Below, piece after piece: positions 52,758 through 61,504 of a DNA stretch of 64,000 bases; positions within the stretch are counted from its first letter, which is position 1, and every line of letters starts with the position of its first letter. A program made the position numbers and the translations under genes. This stretch comes from JADJPO01 sp963724535 (lineage in GTDB: Bacteria > Actinomycetota > Actinomycetes > Actinomycetales > Kineosporiaceae). The notes under the pieces were generated by a model. It had not been told where the DNA came from and did no database searches. It saw only the letters and a list, made by a program, of their open reading frames with translations. The stretch lies in assembly GCA_963724535.1 (NCBI GenBank), contig CAVRVD010000007.1, positions 1 to 64,000 of the forward strand, in the 5' to 3' direction.

Positions 52758-54112
52758 CAGCGGTCCACGCCTCCCATGACCGGGTCGATCGAGGCCACCG
52801 CGGCGATGACGTCGGCGATCATGCTGCCCTCGCACATCGCCGCGACCGCCTGCAGGTTGACGAACGAGGGGTCGCGGAAGTGGGCCCGGTAGGGGCGGGT
52901 CCCACCGTCCGACACCAGGTGCACGGCGAGCTCGCCCCGAGCGGACTCGACCGCCTGGTAGACCTGGCCGGCCGGCACCCGGAAGCCCTCGGTGACCAGC
53001 TTGAAGTGATGGATCAGGGCCTCCATCGAGGTGCCCATGATCTCCCGGATGTGGTTGAGGCTGTTGCCTATCCCGTCACCACTGACCGCGAGCTGGGCAG
53101 GCCAGGCGATCTTCTTGTCGGTCACCATCACCGGCTGCTTGTCCAGCGAGCCCAGGCGCTCGACGCACTGCTCGACGATCCGCAGGGACTGCTTCATCTC
53201 CTCGATCCGGATCCGCATCCGGCCGTAGGCGTCGCAGGTGTCCCAGGTGGGAACCTCGAAGTCGTAGGACTCGTACCCGCAGTAGGGCTCGCTCTTGCGC
53301 AGGTCGTGCGGCAGCCCTGTGGAGCGCAGCACCGGGCCGGTCATGCCCAGGGCCATGCAGCCGGTCAGGTCCAGGTAGCCGGTGTCGATCAGGCGGGCCT
53401 TGACGATCGGGTTCTCGTTGGCCAGCTTCTCGATGTCGCCGATCCCCCGGCGCAGCTCGGGGATGGTCACCCGGATGCTGTCCAGCGCGCCGGGCGGGAT
53501 GTCCTGGGCCAGGCCGCCGGGACGGATGTAGGCATGGTTCATCCGCAGCCCGGTGATCAGCTCGAACAGCGACAGGACACGTTCGCGCTCCCGGAAGCCG
53601 ACGGTCATGACGGTGAGCGCGCCGATCTCCATACCCCCGGTGGCCATGGCCACCAGGTGGGAGGCGATCCGGTTGAGCTCCATCATCATCACCCGGATCA
53701 CGGTGGCCCGTTCCGGGACCTCATCGGTGATCCCGAGCAGCCGCTCCACACCGAGACAGAAGGCGGCCTCCTGGAACAGCGGGGTCAGGTAGTCCATCCG
53801 GGTGCAGAAGGTCACGCCCTGGGTCCAGGTGCGGAACTCCATGTTCTTCTCGATGCCGGTGTGCAGGTAGCCGATCCCGCACCGGGCCTCGGTGACGGTC
53901 TCGCCGTCCAGTTCGAGGATCAGCCGGAGCACGCCGTGGGTCGACGGGTGCTGCGGCCCCATGTTGACGACGATCCGCTCATCGCCGAGGCTGGCCGCCT
54001 CCTCGGCGATGTCACTCCAGTCCCCGCCGCTGGCGGTGAACACCCGGCCGGCGCCGGCCTGTTCCGGCCCGGGGGCGTACGGGTCGCTGCTGGGCGCCGT
54101 GGTCTCGCTCAT
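52757..54112 (-). CDS. nuoD: NADH-quinone oxidoreductase subunit D (49 kDa)
   Basis: 451 residues. Conserved VNMGPQHPSTHGVLRLILEL (quinone-site His), GIGYLHTGIEKNMEFRTW, EAAFCLGVERLLGI and the C-terminal VGGVDR-like end MGGVDR. It is the only nuoD in the window; the second cluster has none. ATG 54112 overlaps the nuoC stop by one base. Confidence 0.97.
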   Translation of the reverse strand: MSETTAPSSDPYAPGPEQAGAGRVFTASGGDWSDIAEEAASLGDERIVVNMGPQHPSTHGVLRLILELDGETVTEARCGIGYLHTGIEKNMEFRTWTQGVTFCTRMDYLTPLFQEAAFCLGVERLLGITDEVPERATVIRVMMMELNRIASHLVAMATGGMEIGALTVMTVGFRERERVLSLFELITGLRMNHAYIRPGGLAQDIPPGALDSIRVTIPELRRGIGDIEKLANENPIVKARLIDTGYLDLTGCMALGMTGPVLRSTGLPHDLRKSEPYCGYESYDFEVPTWDTCDAYGRMRIRIEEMKQSLRIVEQCVERLGSLDKQPVMVTDKKIAWPAQLAVSGDGIGNSLNHIREIMGTSMEALIHHFKLVTEGFRVPAGQVYQAVESARGELAVHLVSDGGTRPYRAHFRDPSFVNLQAVAAMCEGSMIADVIAAVASIDPVMGGVDR

Positions 54113-54873
54113 CAGCGGTACGACCTCCTCGTGTCGGGCGGCGGGATGCTGGCGCCCTTGTACTCCACCGGGATCCCGCCGAGCGGGTAGTCCTTGCGCT
54201 GCGGGTGGCCCGGCCAGTCGTCCGGCATCTGGATACGGGTCAGCGCCGGGTGGCCGTCGAAGATGATCCCGAAGAAGTCCCAGGCCTCGCGCTCGTGCCA
54301 GTCGGCGGTCGGGTACACCGACACCGCCGACGGGATGTGCGGGTCGGCGTCGGGACAGGTCACCTCGAGCCGGAGCCGGCGGTTGTGGGTGATCGAGAGC
54401 AGGTTGTAGACCGCGTGCAGCTCGCGGTCGCTGTCGTGCGGGTAGTGCACGCCGCTGATGTTGACGCACATCTCGAATCGCAGGTCCGGGTCGTCGCGCA
54501 TCACCTGGCAGACGGTGAGCAGGTGCTCACGTCGCACGTACAGGGTCATCTCGCCCCGGTCGATGACCACCTTCTCCAGCGCCGCGCCGCGCAGGTTCTC
54601 CCCGGCCGTGGCCAGCGCGGCGTCCAGCGCGTCGGCGATCTCGTCGAAACCGTTGCCGTACGGCCGCTGGCTGGGGGCGGGCATGGTGACCGTACGGATC
54701 AGACCGCCGTAGCCGGAGGTGTCCCCCGAGCCCTGCACGCCGAACATGCCGTGCTGGGTCGCCACCTCATCGGCCCGGGCCCGGGTCGACTCGGGGACGC
54801 CCAGGGTCTCCCCCGGCTCGGTGCCAGGGGTGTCGCCGCCGGCGGTGCCGCCGGTGGTGCTGTCGGTGCTCAC
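54112..54873 (-). CDS. nuoC: NADH-quinone oxidoreductase subunit C (30 kDa)
   Basis: 253 residues. A Gly/Thr-rich N-terminal extension of about 60 residues precedes the 30-kDa domain, with the signature TADWHEREAWDFFGIIFDGH and LPDDWPGHPQRKDYPLGG-like MPDDWPGHPQRKDYPLGG. GTG 54873 overlaps the nuoB stop by four bases. Confidence 0.95.
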   Translation of the reverse strand: MSTDSTTGGTAGGDTPGTEPGETLGVPESTRARADEVATQHGMFGVQGSGDTSGYGGLIRTVTMPAPSQRPYGNGFDEIADALDAALATAGENLRGAALEKVVIDRGEMTLYVRREHLLTVCQVMRDDPDLRFEMCVNISGVHYPHDSDRELHAVYNLLSITHNRRLRLEVTCPDADPHIPSAVSVYPTADWHEREAWDFFGIIFDGHPALTRIQMPDDWPGHPQRKDYPLGGIPVEYKGASIPPPDTRRSYR

Positions 54874-55424
54874 CGCAACAAGCCCTTCATCTGCGAGGTC
54901 GGCAGGGCGGCCATGGCCGCTTCCTCCGCAGCCCGAGCCGCGGCCACCCGGTTGACGCCGAGCGGCGACGTGGCGATCTGGTCGTGCAGGGTGAGGATCG
55001 CGTTGATCAGCATCTCTGGTCGGGGAGGGCAGCCGGGCAGGTAGATGTCGACCGTCACCACGTGGTCGACGCCCTGGACGATGGCGTAGTTGTTGAACAT
55101 GCCGCCGCTGGAGGCGCACACCCCCATGGCGATTACCCATTTCGGCTCGACCATCTGGTCGTAGATCTGGCGTAGGACGGGGGCCATCTTCTGGCTCACC
55201 CGGCCCGCGACGATCATGAGGTCCGCCTGTCGCGGCGAGGCGCGGAAGACCTCCATGCCGAACCGGGCCAGGTCGTAGCGGGGCCCTCCAGTCGACATCA
55301 TCTCGATCGCGCAACAGGCCAACCCGAAGGTGGCCGGCCACAGCGAGCCCTTGCGGAAGTAGCCGGCGATCGCCTCGACCGACGTCAACAGGAAGCCGCT
55401 CGGCACCTTCTCCTCGATACCCAT
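54870..55424 (-). CDS. nuoB: NADH-quinone oxidoreductase subunit B (cluster N2)
   Basis: 184 residues with all N2 ligands: FGLACCAIEMM, MGVCASSGG and LPGCPPRPEM. ATG 55424 with GGAAGG upstream, 71 bases after the nuoA stop. It has a helical C-terminal tail. Confidence 0.97.
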   Translation of the reverse strand: MGIEEKVPSGFLLTSVEAIAGYFRKGSLWPATFGLACCAIEMMSTGGPRYDLARFGMEVFRASPRQADLMIVAGRVSQKMAPVLRQIYDQMVEPKWVIAMGVCASSGGMFNNYAIVQGVDHVVTVDIYLPGCPPRPEMLINAILTLHDQIATSPLGVNRVAAARAAEEAAMAALPTSQMKGLLR

Positions 55425-55495
55425 ACCCGACCTTCCGCCTCAGTACGCCGCTCGGATGCGCCCAGCTCGATCGCGCTCAGTTCGACAGGTTCGGG

Positions 55496-55855
55496 TCAGT
55501 CCCACTCCAGGCCTCCCCGGCGCCACACGTAGGCGTAGGCGATGAAGACCGTGGCGATGAACAGGACCATCTCGATGAGCGCGAACAGGCCGAGCCGGTC
55601 GAAGGCGACGGCGAACGGGATCAGGAACACGCTCTCGATGTCGAAGATGATGAAGAGCATCGCGACCAGGTAGTACTTCACCGGGAACCGACCGCCGCCG
55701 GCCGCGTGCGGGGTGGGCTCGATACCGCACTCGTAGGCATCGACCTTGGCGCGGTTGTAGCGCTTGGGACCGGCCAACGCGCTCGCAGCGATGGAGAAGA
55801 GGGCGAATCCGGCCGAGATCGCGGCCAGGGCCAGGATCGGCACGTAGGGGTTCAC
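55496..55855 (-). CDS. nuoA: NADH-quinone oxidoreductase subunit A
   Basis: 119 residues, three membrane helices; conserved DAYECGIEPTPHAAGGGRF with the loop Cys, and FIIFDIESVFLIPFAVAF. GTG 55855 (VNPYVPIL) has GAAGGGTGG upstream and is preferred over upstream ATGs that would add non-family residues. First gene of the 14-gene operon. Confidence 0.95.
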   Translation of the reverse strand: MNPYVPILALAAISAGFALFSIAASALAGPKRYNRAKVDAYECGIEPTPHAAGGGRFPVKYYLVAMLFIIFDIESVFLIPFAVAFDRLGLFALIEMVLFIATVFIAYAYVWRRGGLEWD

Positions 55856-55995
55856 GCGGCCACCCTTCTTGTCTCGGTCAACTGCCGTCCGGTCCACCTG
55901 CAGGGGCATCGTCGCATCGCGCGGCGAACCCATCCTAGGGGCCACCACCCCTCGATCCGCCGAGCCCCCACCTGATCCGCCGCGCCCGTTCTTAT

Positions 55996-56014
55996 GTGCT
56001 CTTGTGAAGAGCAC
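55996..56014. promoter_or_regulatory. Perfect palindrome upstream of the nuo operon
   Basis: gtgctctt, a 3-base spacer and aagagcac form a perfect 8-base inverted repeat about 140 bases before the nuoA start, between the nuo operon and the menG stop. It may be an operator or a hairpin at the end of menG, which reads toward it on the same strand. It contains one TTGTGAA half-site like the Rex motif but no second half at Rex spacing. Confidence 0.4.
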
Positions 56015-56069
56015 GGCCGGCCCTCGTCACACCGTCGCGCAGCCCCACGGGGACCCTACGCGCAGACGC

Positions 56070-56762
56070 TCAGGGGCGCACGGCCCGGTGCAGGGCCACG
56101 ATCCCGCCAGACAGGTTGCGGTAGGCGACGTCCTCCCAGCCGGCGCTGCGGATGAGCCGGGCCAGCCCGGCCTGGTCGGGCCAGGCACGAATCGACTCGG
56201 CCAGGTAGCGGTAGGCCTGCGGGTTGCTGGCCACCCGGTCGGCCAGCGCGGGCAGCGCCCGCATCAGGTAGCCGGTATAGACGGCGCGGAAAGGCGCCCA
56301 GGTCGGCTGGGAGAACTCACACACGACGAGCCGGCCGCCGTGCCGGGTCACCCGGCGCAGCTCGGCCAGGGCGGCCTCGGTGTCGGCCACGTTGCGCAGC
56401 CCGAAGGAGATCGTCGCCGCGTCGAACGCGCCGTCTGCGAACGGCAGTCGCAGCGCGTCACCGGCCACGAACGCCAGGTCGTCGCGGCGCCGCTGTCCGG
56501 CCCGCAGCATGCCCAGTGAGAAGTCACAGGCGAGGACGTGCACGCCCGCGTCGGCCAACGGGTCGCTGGAGGTACCGGTCCCGGCGGCCACGTCGAGCAC
56601 GCGCTCGCCCGCCCGCACGTCCAGGGCCCGGGCGACATGGACGCGCCAGCGCTGGTCCTGACGCAGCGACAGGATCGAGTTGGTCCGGTCGTAGCCCGCG
56701 GCCACCTCGTCGAACATCGCGGCCACGTCGTGGGGCGTCTTCTCCAGGCTGGCGCGGGGCAT
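56070..56762 (-). CDS. menG: Demethylmenaquinone methyltransferase
   Basis: 230 residues. UbiE/MenG family: N-terminal VAAMFDEVAAGYDRTNSILS, SAM-binding VLDVAAGTGTSSDPLA, ISFGLRNVADTEAALAELRR and the C-terminal GIVALHRAVRP. It adds the last methyl group of menaquinone. ATG 56762 is chosen. It reads toward the nuo operon, about 210 bases upstream of nuoA and on the same strand. Confidence 0.95.
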   Translation of the reverse strand: MPRASLEKTPHDVAAMFDEVAAGYDRTNSILSLRQDQRWRVHVARALDVRAGERVLDVAAGTGTSSDPLADAGVHVLACDFSLGMLRAGQRRRDDLAFVAGDALRLPFADGAFDAATISFGLRNVADTEAALAELRRVTRHGGRLVVCEFSQPTWAPFRAVYTGYLMRALPALADRVASNPQAYRYLAESIRAWPDQAGLARLIRSAGWEDVAYRNLSGGIVALHRAVRP

Positions 56763-56832
56763 GCGGGCATGGTCGCACCCGCGCGCGGGGCCCCGCCACA
56801 CGTCTGCGGGGGACGTCCGGCAGCCCGGCCCG

Positions 56833-56838
56833 TAGGCT
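56833..56838 (+). promoter_or_regulatory. Putative -10 element for menF
   Basis: TAGGCT (TANNNT) ends nine bases before ATG 56848 and there is no clear ribosome binding site, so a leaderless or nearly leaderless transcript is likely. Confidence 0.4.
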
Positions 56839-56847
56839 GAGGGCGCC

Positions 56848-58137
56848 ATGACCACTGCCCCCGTGGACGTCCCGCTCGTCGTCCGGACCCTCCCCGTCGA
56901 AGCGCCGGTCCTGTCCTCGGACACCGCGGGGCTGCTCGCCGTCCTGCCGCGGACCGCCCCGCTGGCCTGGGTGCGTCGGGGCGAAGGGATCGTCGGCTGG
57001 GGATGTGCCGCTCGGATCGACATCCGGGCCGAGGCGGACGCCACCGTGAACGGTATCCGGTTCGACCGGGCCGACCGGGCCTGGGGCGAACTCGTGGACA
57101 CCGCGTTGGTCCGCGACGAGGTCGGCATGCCCGGTACCGGACTGGTCGCCTTCGGGTCGTTCAGCTTCGCGGCGCACTCGCCGGCCGGGTCGACCCTGAT
57201 CGTGCCGGAAGTGGTCGTGGGGCACCGCGGCGGCCGGTCCTGGCTGACCACGGTGAGTGTCGGTGGGTTGCCGCCGCCCCCGACGCTGCCGGCGGTCGAT
57301 GCCGTCGAACCGCCTGGTGTGGTGCGTTTCTCCGACGGCGCGCTCAGTGCCCCGCAGTGGACCGGAGCGGTGGCCCGGGCGATCGAGCGGATCGGCCGGG
57401 GCCAGGTGGACAAGGTGGTGCTGGCGCGCGATCTGGAAGCGCGCACCGAGCACGCGCTCGACGTCCGCTGGGCGCTGCGCCGGCTCGCCACGCGGTTCGC
57501 CGGCTGTTGGACCTTCAGCGTCGACGGGCTGCTCGGCGCCACCCCTGAGCTGCTGGTCCGCAGGGAGAAGGGGCTGGTCACCTCGCGGGTGTTGGCCGGC
57601 ACCATCCGCCGCACCGGGGACGATGCTCGTGACCTGGTGCTGTCAGCGTCGTTGGCGCGATCCAGCAAGGACCTTGAGGAGCACGAGTACGCGGTGCGGT
57701 CGGTGGCCGACGCCCTGGCCCCGCACTGCACGTCGACGAATGTGCCTGAGGCGCCGTATGTGCTGCACCTGCCGAACGTCATGCACCTGGCCACGGACGT
57801 GACCGGGGTGCTGGCCGACGACGCATCGTCCTTGGAGCTGGTTCGGCTGCTGCACCCCTCGGCCGCGGTGTGCGGCACACCGACGACCGCAGCTGCCGAC
57901 CTGCTGGAGCAGCTGGAGCAGATGGACCGGGACCGCTACGCCGGCCCGGTCGGCTGGCTGGACGCGCAGGGGGACGGCGAGTGGGGGATCGCCCTGCGGT
58001 GCGGGCGGGTGGCCCCGGACGAGCGGAACGTGCGGCTGTTCGCCGGCTGCGGGATCGTGGCGGGCTCGGACCCCGAGGCCGAGCTGGCCGAGTCGGTGGC
58101 CAAGCTGGTGCCGATGCGCGACGCTCTGTCCAGCTGA
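56848..58137 (+). CDS. menF: Isochorismate synthase
   Basis: 429 residues. Chorismate-binding enzyme: catalytic region GQVDKVVLARDLEARTEHAL, ATPELLVRREKGLVTSRVLAGT (in two pieces), the Mg-binding segment SSKDLEEHEYAVRSV, and the C-terminal HPSAAVCGTPTTAA with GPVGWLDAQGDGEWGIALR. Converts chorismate to isochorismate for menaquinone, or for salicylate-type siderophores in other contexts; adjacency to menG and menD supports menaquinone. Divergent from menG. Confidence 0.93.
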   Translation: MTTAPVDVPLVVRTLPVEAPVLSSDTAGLLAVLPRTAPLAWVRRGEGIVGWGCAARIDIRAEADATVNGIRFDRADRAWGELVDTALVRDEVGMPGTGLVAFGSFSFAAHSPAGSTLIVPEVVVGHRGGRSWLTTVSVGGLPPPPTLPAVDAVEPPGVVRFSDGALSAPQWTGAVARAIERIGRGQVDKVVLARDLEARTEHALDVRWALRRLATRFAGCWTFSVDGLLGATPELLVRREKGLVTSRVLAGTIRRTGDDARDLVLSASLARSSKDLEEHEYAVRSVADALAPHCTSTNVPEAPYVLHLPNVMHLATDVTGVLADDASSLELVRLLHPSAAVCGTPTTAAADLLEQLEQMDRDRYAGPVGWLDAQGDGEWGIALRCGRVAPDERNVRLFAGCGIVAGSDPEAELAESVAKLVPMRDALSS

Positions 58138-58173
58138 GGCCGATCCGCTCCGACGGCAACGCCCACCCGGGCC

Positions 58174-59934
58174 TCACAGCACCGCGGTGACCGCCGCGGC
58201 GACCGCGGTCCGGATCTGGGCGTGCAGACCGCGCAGCCCGCGCCGCGATATCGGGACCTCGACCAGGCTCAGGCCCGGCTCAGGTCGGTCCAGAACGGAT
58301 GCCAGCGCCTGGGCCGTGCCGGCGCGCCGATGCGGAACGCCGAATCCGCGGCACAACGCGGCGAGATCGGCGTGGTGCGGGGTCCCGAAGAGCCGTTCGA
58401 AGCGTTCTGCCTGCGCGTCGTCCCGCTCGGCCAGCTCGCCGTACTCGAGCAGCGAGAAGATGCCGCCGCCTTGATCGTTGACCACCACCACCTGAAGGCG
58501 ATCGGGCCGGTGCTCGGTCGGTGGGAGCAGCAAGGCGTTCAGATCGTGCAGGGCGGCGAGGTCGCCAATCAGCACCCGGGTGGGGCGAGCGGTGGACAGC
58601 GCGTGACCTGTTGCGGTGGAGAGGGTTCCGTCGATGCCGGACAACCCACGGTTGGCCAGCACCCGAGCCCGGTCCGACACCGGCCCGGCGACCAGGTCAA
58701 GGTCCCGGATCGGGTTGCTGGCAGCGACGACCAGGCTCTCCCCATCGCGCAGCGCCGCGGCCACGGCCCGGGCCACCGCCGGGCCGGACAGCTCCGGGTG
58801 GGCGTCGAGGACCGCGTCCAGCGCCCGGTGCGCGGCATGACCGCACCGGTGCCAGCCGCGTGCCCACTGCTCGGTCTCCAGATCGGCGACGGGTGCGTCG
58901 ACCGAGACGCCTCGGGTGGCCGGCCGACCGGGGTCGGGCCAGTCCGGCCACGGTGAGACCAGGACGAGGTCGACGTCTGGGCGAGCGAGCAACCGGGTGA
59001 CCGGGCGGGACAGCGTGGGGCGACCGAACACCACGACCCGGTCGATGAGTCCGCCGAGCTCGGCGTGCTCGAGGAGCAGGCGGTATGGGCCGGGGACGGC
59101 ATCCGCGCCACGGGCCGCCGAAGACGGCTCGGCGAGCAGCGGCCAGCCGGTCGCGGCGGCCAGCTGCCAGGCGGCGGCGCCGGTGGCGCGACCGGTCGTG
59201 GCGCCGGCGACGATCACCGTCCGCGGGCCTGGGCCCAGGCGCAGTGGTGGGTCCGGGTCGCGACGGCTGCTCCCGCCGGCCGCAGTGGTGACCACCTGGG
59301 ACACGATGGGCGAGAGCGGTTCCACCGCATCCTGGGCCAGATCGCCCGCGATCGGGCCGTCGGGGACCAACGGTTCGGCGAAGCCGAGGTTGAGGTGGAC
59401 GGGCCCGGGCCGGCCCGAGTTCAGGGCGGCGAGACCGCCGCGCAGCCGGTCGGACCACTCGTCCCGGCCGCCGCCGCCGCGGTCGGAGTCGGAGTCGGAG
59501 TCGGAGTCGGAGTCGGCGTCGGCGTCGAGGTCGACGCCAGCTCGCACGGCAGCCCCGAACAGGGTCGCCTGCAGCTCGGTGGTCTGGTTGGCCCAGGTGC
59601 CGCGCAGCCGGCGGGGCCGGTCCGCCGTGACGACCACCAGAGGCAGGGCGGCGTGATGGGCCTCCAGGACGGCGGGATGGAGGTTGGCGACCGCCGTGCC
59701 CGAGGTGGTGGCCACGGCGGCCGGGGCACCCGCGGTGGTCAGCCCGAGAGCGGTGAAGGCGGCGACCCGCTCGTCGTGACGCACGTGCAGGGTCAGGGTG
59801 CCGGAGCGTTCGGCGGCGTCCAGGGCGTAGGCGAGGGGCGCGCTGCGGGAGCCGGGGCAGAGCACGACGTGGCGGACCCCGACAGCGAGCAGCGCCACGA
59901 CGGCTTGTTGGGCCAGTCGATGGGACGCCGTCAC
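58174..59934 (-). CDS. menD: SEPHCHC synthase MenD
   Basis: 586 residues. ThDP enzyme: N-terminal VVLCPGSRSAPLAYAL and HVRHDERVAAFTALGL (catalytic Glu region), TTSGTAVANLHPAVLEA, and the ThDP/Mg segment IGDLAALHDLNALLLP with VNDQGGGIFSLLEY. It joins 2-oxoglutarate and isochorismate. A low-complexity (Asp-Ser)n insert at about residues 135-152, encoded by the hexamer repeat at 59482-59535, lies between the PYR domain helices and is not part of the family core. GTG 59934 has AGGATGG upstream. Confidence 0.95.
   Translation of the reverse strand: MTASHRLAQQAVVALLAVGVRHVVLCPGSRSAPLAYALDAAERSGTLTLHVRHDERVAAFTALGLTTAGAPAAVATTSGTAVANLHPAVLEAHHAALPLVVVTADRPRRLRGTWANQTTELQATLFGAAVRAGVDLDADADSDSDSDSDSDRGGGGRDEWSDRLRGGLAALNSGRPGPVHLNLGFAEPLVPDGPIAGDLAQDAVEPLSPIVSQVVTTAAGGSSRRDPDPPLRLGPGPRTVIVAGATTGRATGAAAWQLAAATGWPLLAEPSSAARGADAVPGPYRLLLEHAELGGLIDRVVVFGRPTLSRPVTRLLARPDVDLVLVSPWPDWPDPGRPATRGVSVDAPVADLETEQWARGWHRCGHAAHRALDAVLDAHPELSGPAVARAVAAALRDGESLVVAASNPIRDLDLVAGPVSDRARVLANRGLSGIDGTLSTATGHALSTARPTRVLIGDLAALHDLNALLLPPTEHRPDRLQVVVVNDQGGGIFSLLEYGELAERDDAQAERFERLFGTPHHADLAALCRGFGVPHRRAGTAQALASVLDRPEPGLSLVEVPISRRGLRGLHAQIRTAVAAAVTAVL
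59482..59535. repeat. Hexamer microsatellite inside menD
   Basis: Five perfect GTCGGA units followed by four variants (GTCGGC twice, GTCGAG, GTCGAC). In-frame on the minus strand it encodes alternating Asp and Ser/Ala. Copy-number change would stay in frame. Confidence 0.95.
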
Positions 59935-59991
59935 GCTGCCATCCTGGCCTACCCGAACACCGCCCACGGGACGGTTGCGCCGTGGTCCGGC

Positions 59992-61362
59992 TCAGCCGGT
60001 CGCGGGCAGCGCCTCGGGACCTGCGTCGGCGGGGACCGCCATGCCGTCCGGACCGATGGCCGGACCCGGGGCGCGGTGCCGGCCGCGGCCCGGTGATCCC
60101 CGCTCGGGCGGGGTTGCCTGCGCAGCGACGTCCGCGACCGCAGGCGCCTCCGGCGTGGCGGACTGCCCGGGGGCCGGCTGCTCGGCGTCGCGCTGTGACT
60201 GCCGCCAGGCGGTCTGCACCTTCTCCGCCTCCTGCCGACGCCGCTGGGCCTGCTCGGCCAGGTGATCCTTGTCGGTGGCGCGGGACCGCCACCGGGCGAG
60301 CTGGTCGGAGGCCGCGCGGGTGGCCTTGCCGCGCTGCTTGACCTCGTTCTTCGGCACCCGGTCGACCGGGCCGGTCACCCCGGGCACCACCGGAGGGCAG
60401 GGTGGGGGGTCCACCGGCGGAACGACTACGGGTGGTGTCTCCACCGGTGGGGCCTGCACGGGTGGGGGGTCCACCGGCGGAACGACTACGGGTGGTGTCT
60501 CCACCGATGGGGCCTGCACGGGTGGGGTCTCGACGGGTGGGGTCTCGACCGGCAGGGCGGGCGCAGCGGGCAGGCCTGACGGTTGCGGAGTCGGCTCCGG
60601 CGCAACGGGTTCGGCGGGCGTGGTGCGTGGCGCGGGGGGCGCCCCCGCCGCCGGGGTGGGGGCCAGCGCCGCGGCGGGGCTCGGCGTGATCCGGGACGGC
60701 GCCGGAGCGAGGGGTGGGGGCGTCGGCCGAGGCTGCGGCTCGGGCCCCGGATCGACCGGCGCCAGCACCACGGGCACGGGGCGGGCCGGCGGCTCGGGGG
60801 GTCTGCGCGCCACGTGCCCCGGATCGACCGAGGGGTGGCTGACGCGAGGTGGTGCCGGGTGCGGCTGTGCCGCGCGGGGCTCGGAGTGATGCGGCGCGGC
60901 CGGCGGCTCGGTCGGGGCCAGCGAGGTGACCGGTGGGAGGGTGACCGGTGGGAGGGTGACGGACTCCGTCGGGCCGACGGCGACCACAGCCCCGTCGTCC
61001 GGCTCGCTCGCCGACATCGACTCGATGGCCGACTCGGGTCCCGGCAGGAGGGCACCGATCGGCGGGGGGTTGGTCGGCTGCGGGAGCGGGCCGGCGTTCT
61101 CGTCCGGTCCCTGCAGGGGCCGGCCACCACGGCTCAGCCCCCCGGTGGACTGTGGGGTGGACCCGGCCGGGGCACCGGCGATGGTGGGCGCGGCGGGAGC
61201 GTCCGACGCGGCGTCGGAGGACCCGACCGTTCGCGAGGCGTCGAGAGCACTGGGCTGGTCGTCGTCGTTCCCGGCCATCTGGAGCGATCCCCAGGTGACC
61301 AGGGCAGCGGCCACGGTCAGAGCGGCCCAGGCGGCGCGCCGACTCCTCAGGTCGCGTCCCAT
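59992..61362 (-). CDS. Proline-rich exported or membrane-anchored protein
   Basis: 456 residues. One N-terminal hydrophobic segment (AAWAALTVAAALVTWGSLQM, residues about 9-28) acts as signal anchor or signal peptide without a clear cleavage site. The rest is Pro/Ala/Thr/Val-rich and low-complexity, with repeats of the form VETPPVVVPPVDPPP, a basic helical stretch (KATRAASDQLARWRSRATDK), and the C-terminal end LPATG directly before the stop. No family is recognised. ATG 61362 has GAGAGGA upstream. It lies between menD and menC with no evident link to menaquinone synthesis; an envelope structural role is only a guess. Confidence 0.65.
   Translation of the reverse strand: MGRDLRSRRAAWAALTVAAALVTWGSLQMAGNDDDQPSALDASRTVGSSDAASDAPAAPTIAGAPAGSTPQSTGGLSRGGRPLQGPDENAGPLPQPTNPPPIGALLPGPESAIESMSASEPDDGAVVAVGPTESVTLPPVTLPPVTSLAPTEPPAAPHHSEPRAAQPHPAPPRVSHPSVDPGHVARRPPEPPARPVPVVLAPVDPGPEPQPRPTPPPLAPAPSRITPSPAAALAPTPAAGAPPAPRTTPAEPVAPEPTPQPSGLPAAPALPVETPPVETPPVQAPSVETPPVVVPPVDPPPVQAPPVETPPVVVPPVDPPPCPPVVPGVTGPVDRVPKNEVKQRGKATRAASDQLARWRSRATDKDHLAEQAQRRRQEAEKVQTAWRQSQRDAEQPAPGQSATPEAPAVADVAAQATPPERGSPGRGRHRAPGPAIGPDGMAVPADAGPEALPATG
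60400..60540. repeat. 60-base tandem repeat in the proline-rich gene
   Basis: A 60-base unit starting near 60400 (gggtggggggtccaccggcg) recurs at 60460 with one change (ccggtgg to ccgatgg), then continues as shorter related pieces. It encodes the repeated VETPP/VDPPP segments and stays in frame. Confidence 0.85.
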
Positions 61363-61504
61363 GCCGTCCTCTCGTGCCGTACTCCCCGGGCCCCCGCGCA
61401 GGAGCCGCGCGTCCTGGAGGACGCACGGCCGAGCGAGGCCAGTCTGCCCCGTCGGGCCGGAATTGCCCCAGACGACCCGCCGAGGCCGCTGTGGCGCCCG
61501 ACCG

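Noticed and set aside
56002..56008. Rex (redox repressor) binding site upstream of nuoA
   Set aside because: TTGTGAA is present once, but the required TTCACAA partner is not at the correct spacing.
59992..60012. LPATG at the extreme C-terminus as a sortase signal
   Set aside because: A sorting signal needs a following hydrophobic segment and basic tail. The stop codon follows directly and no frame downstream supplies them in the 57 bases before menD.
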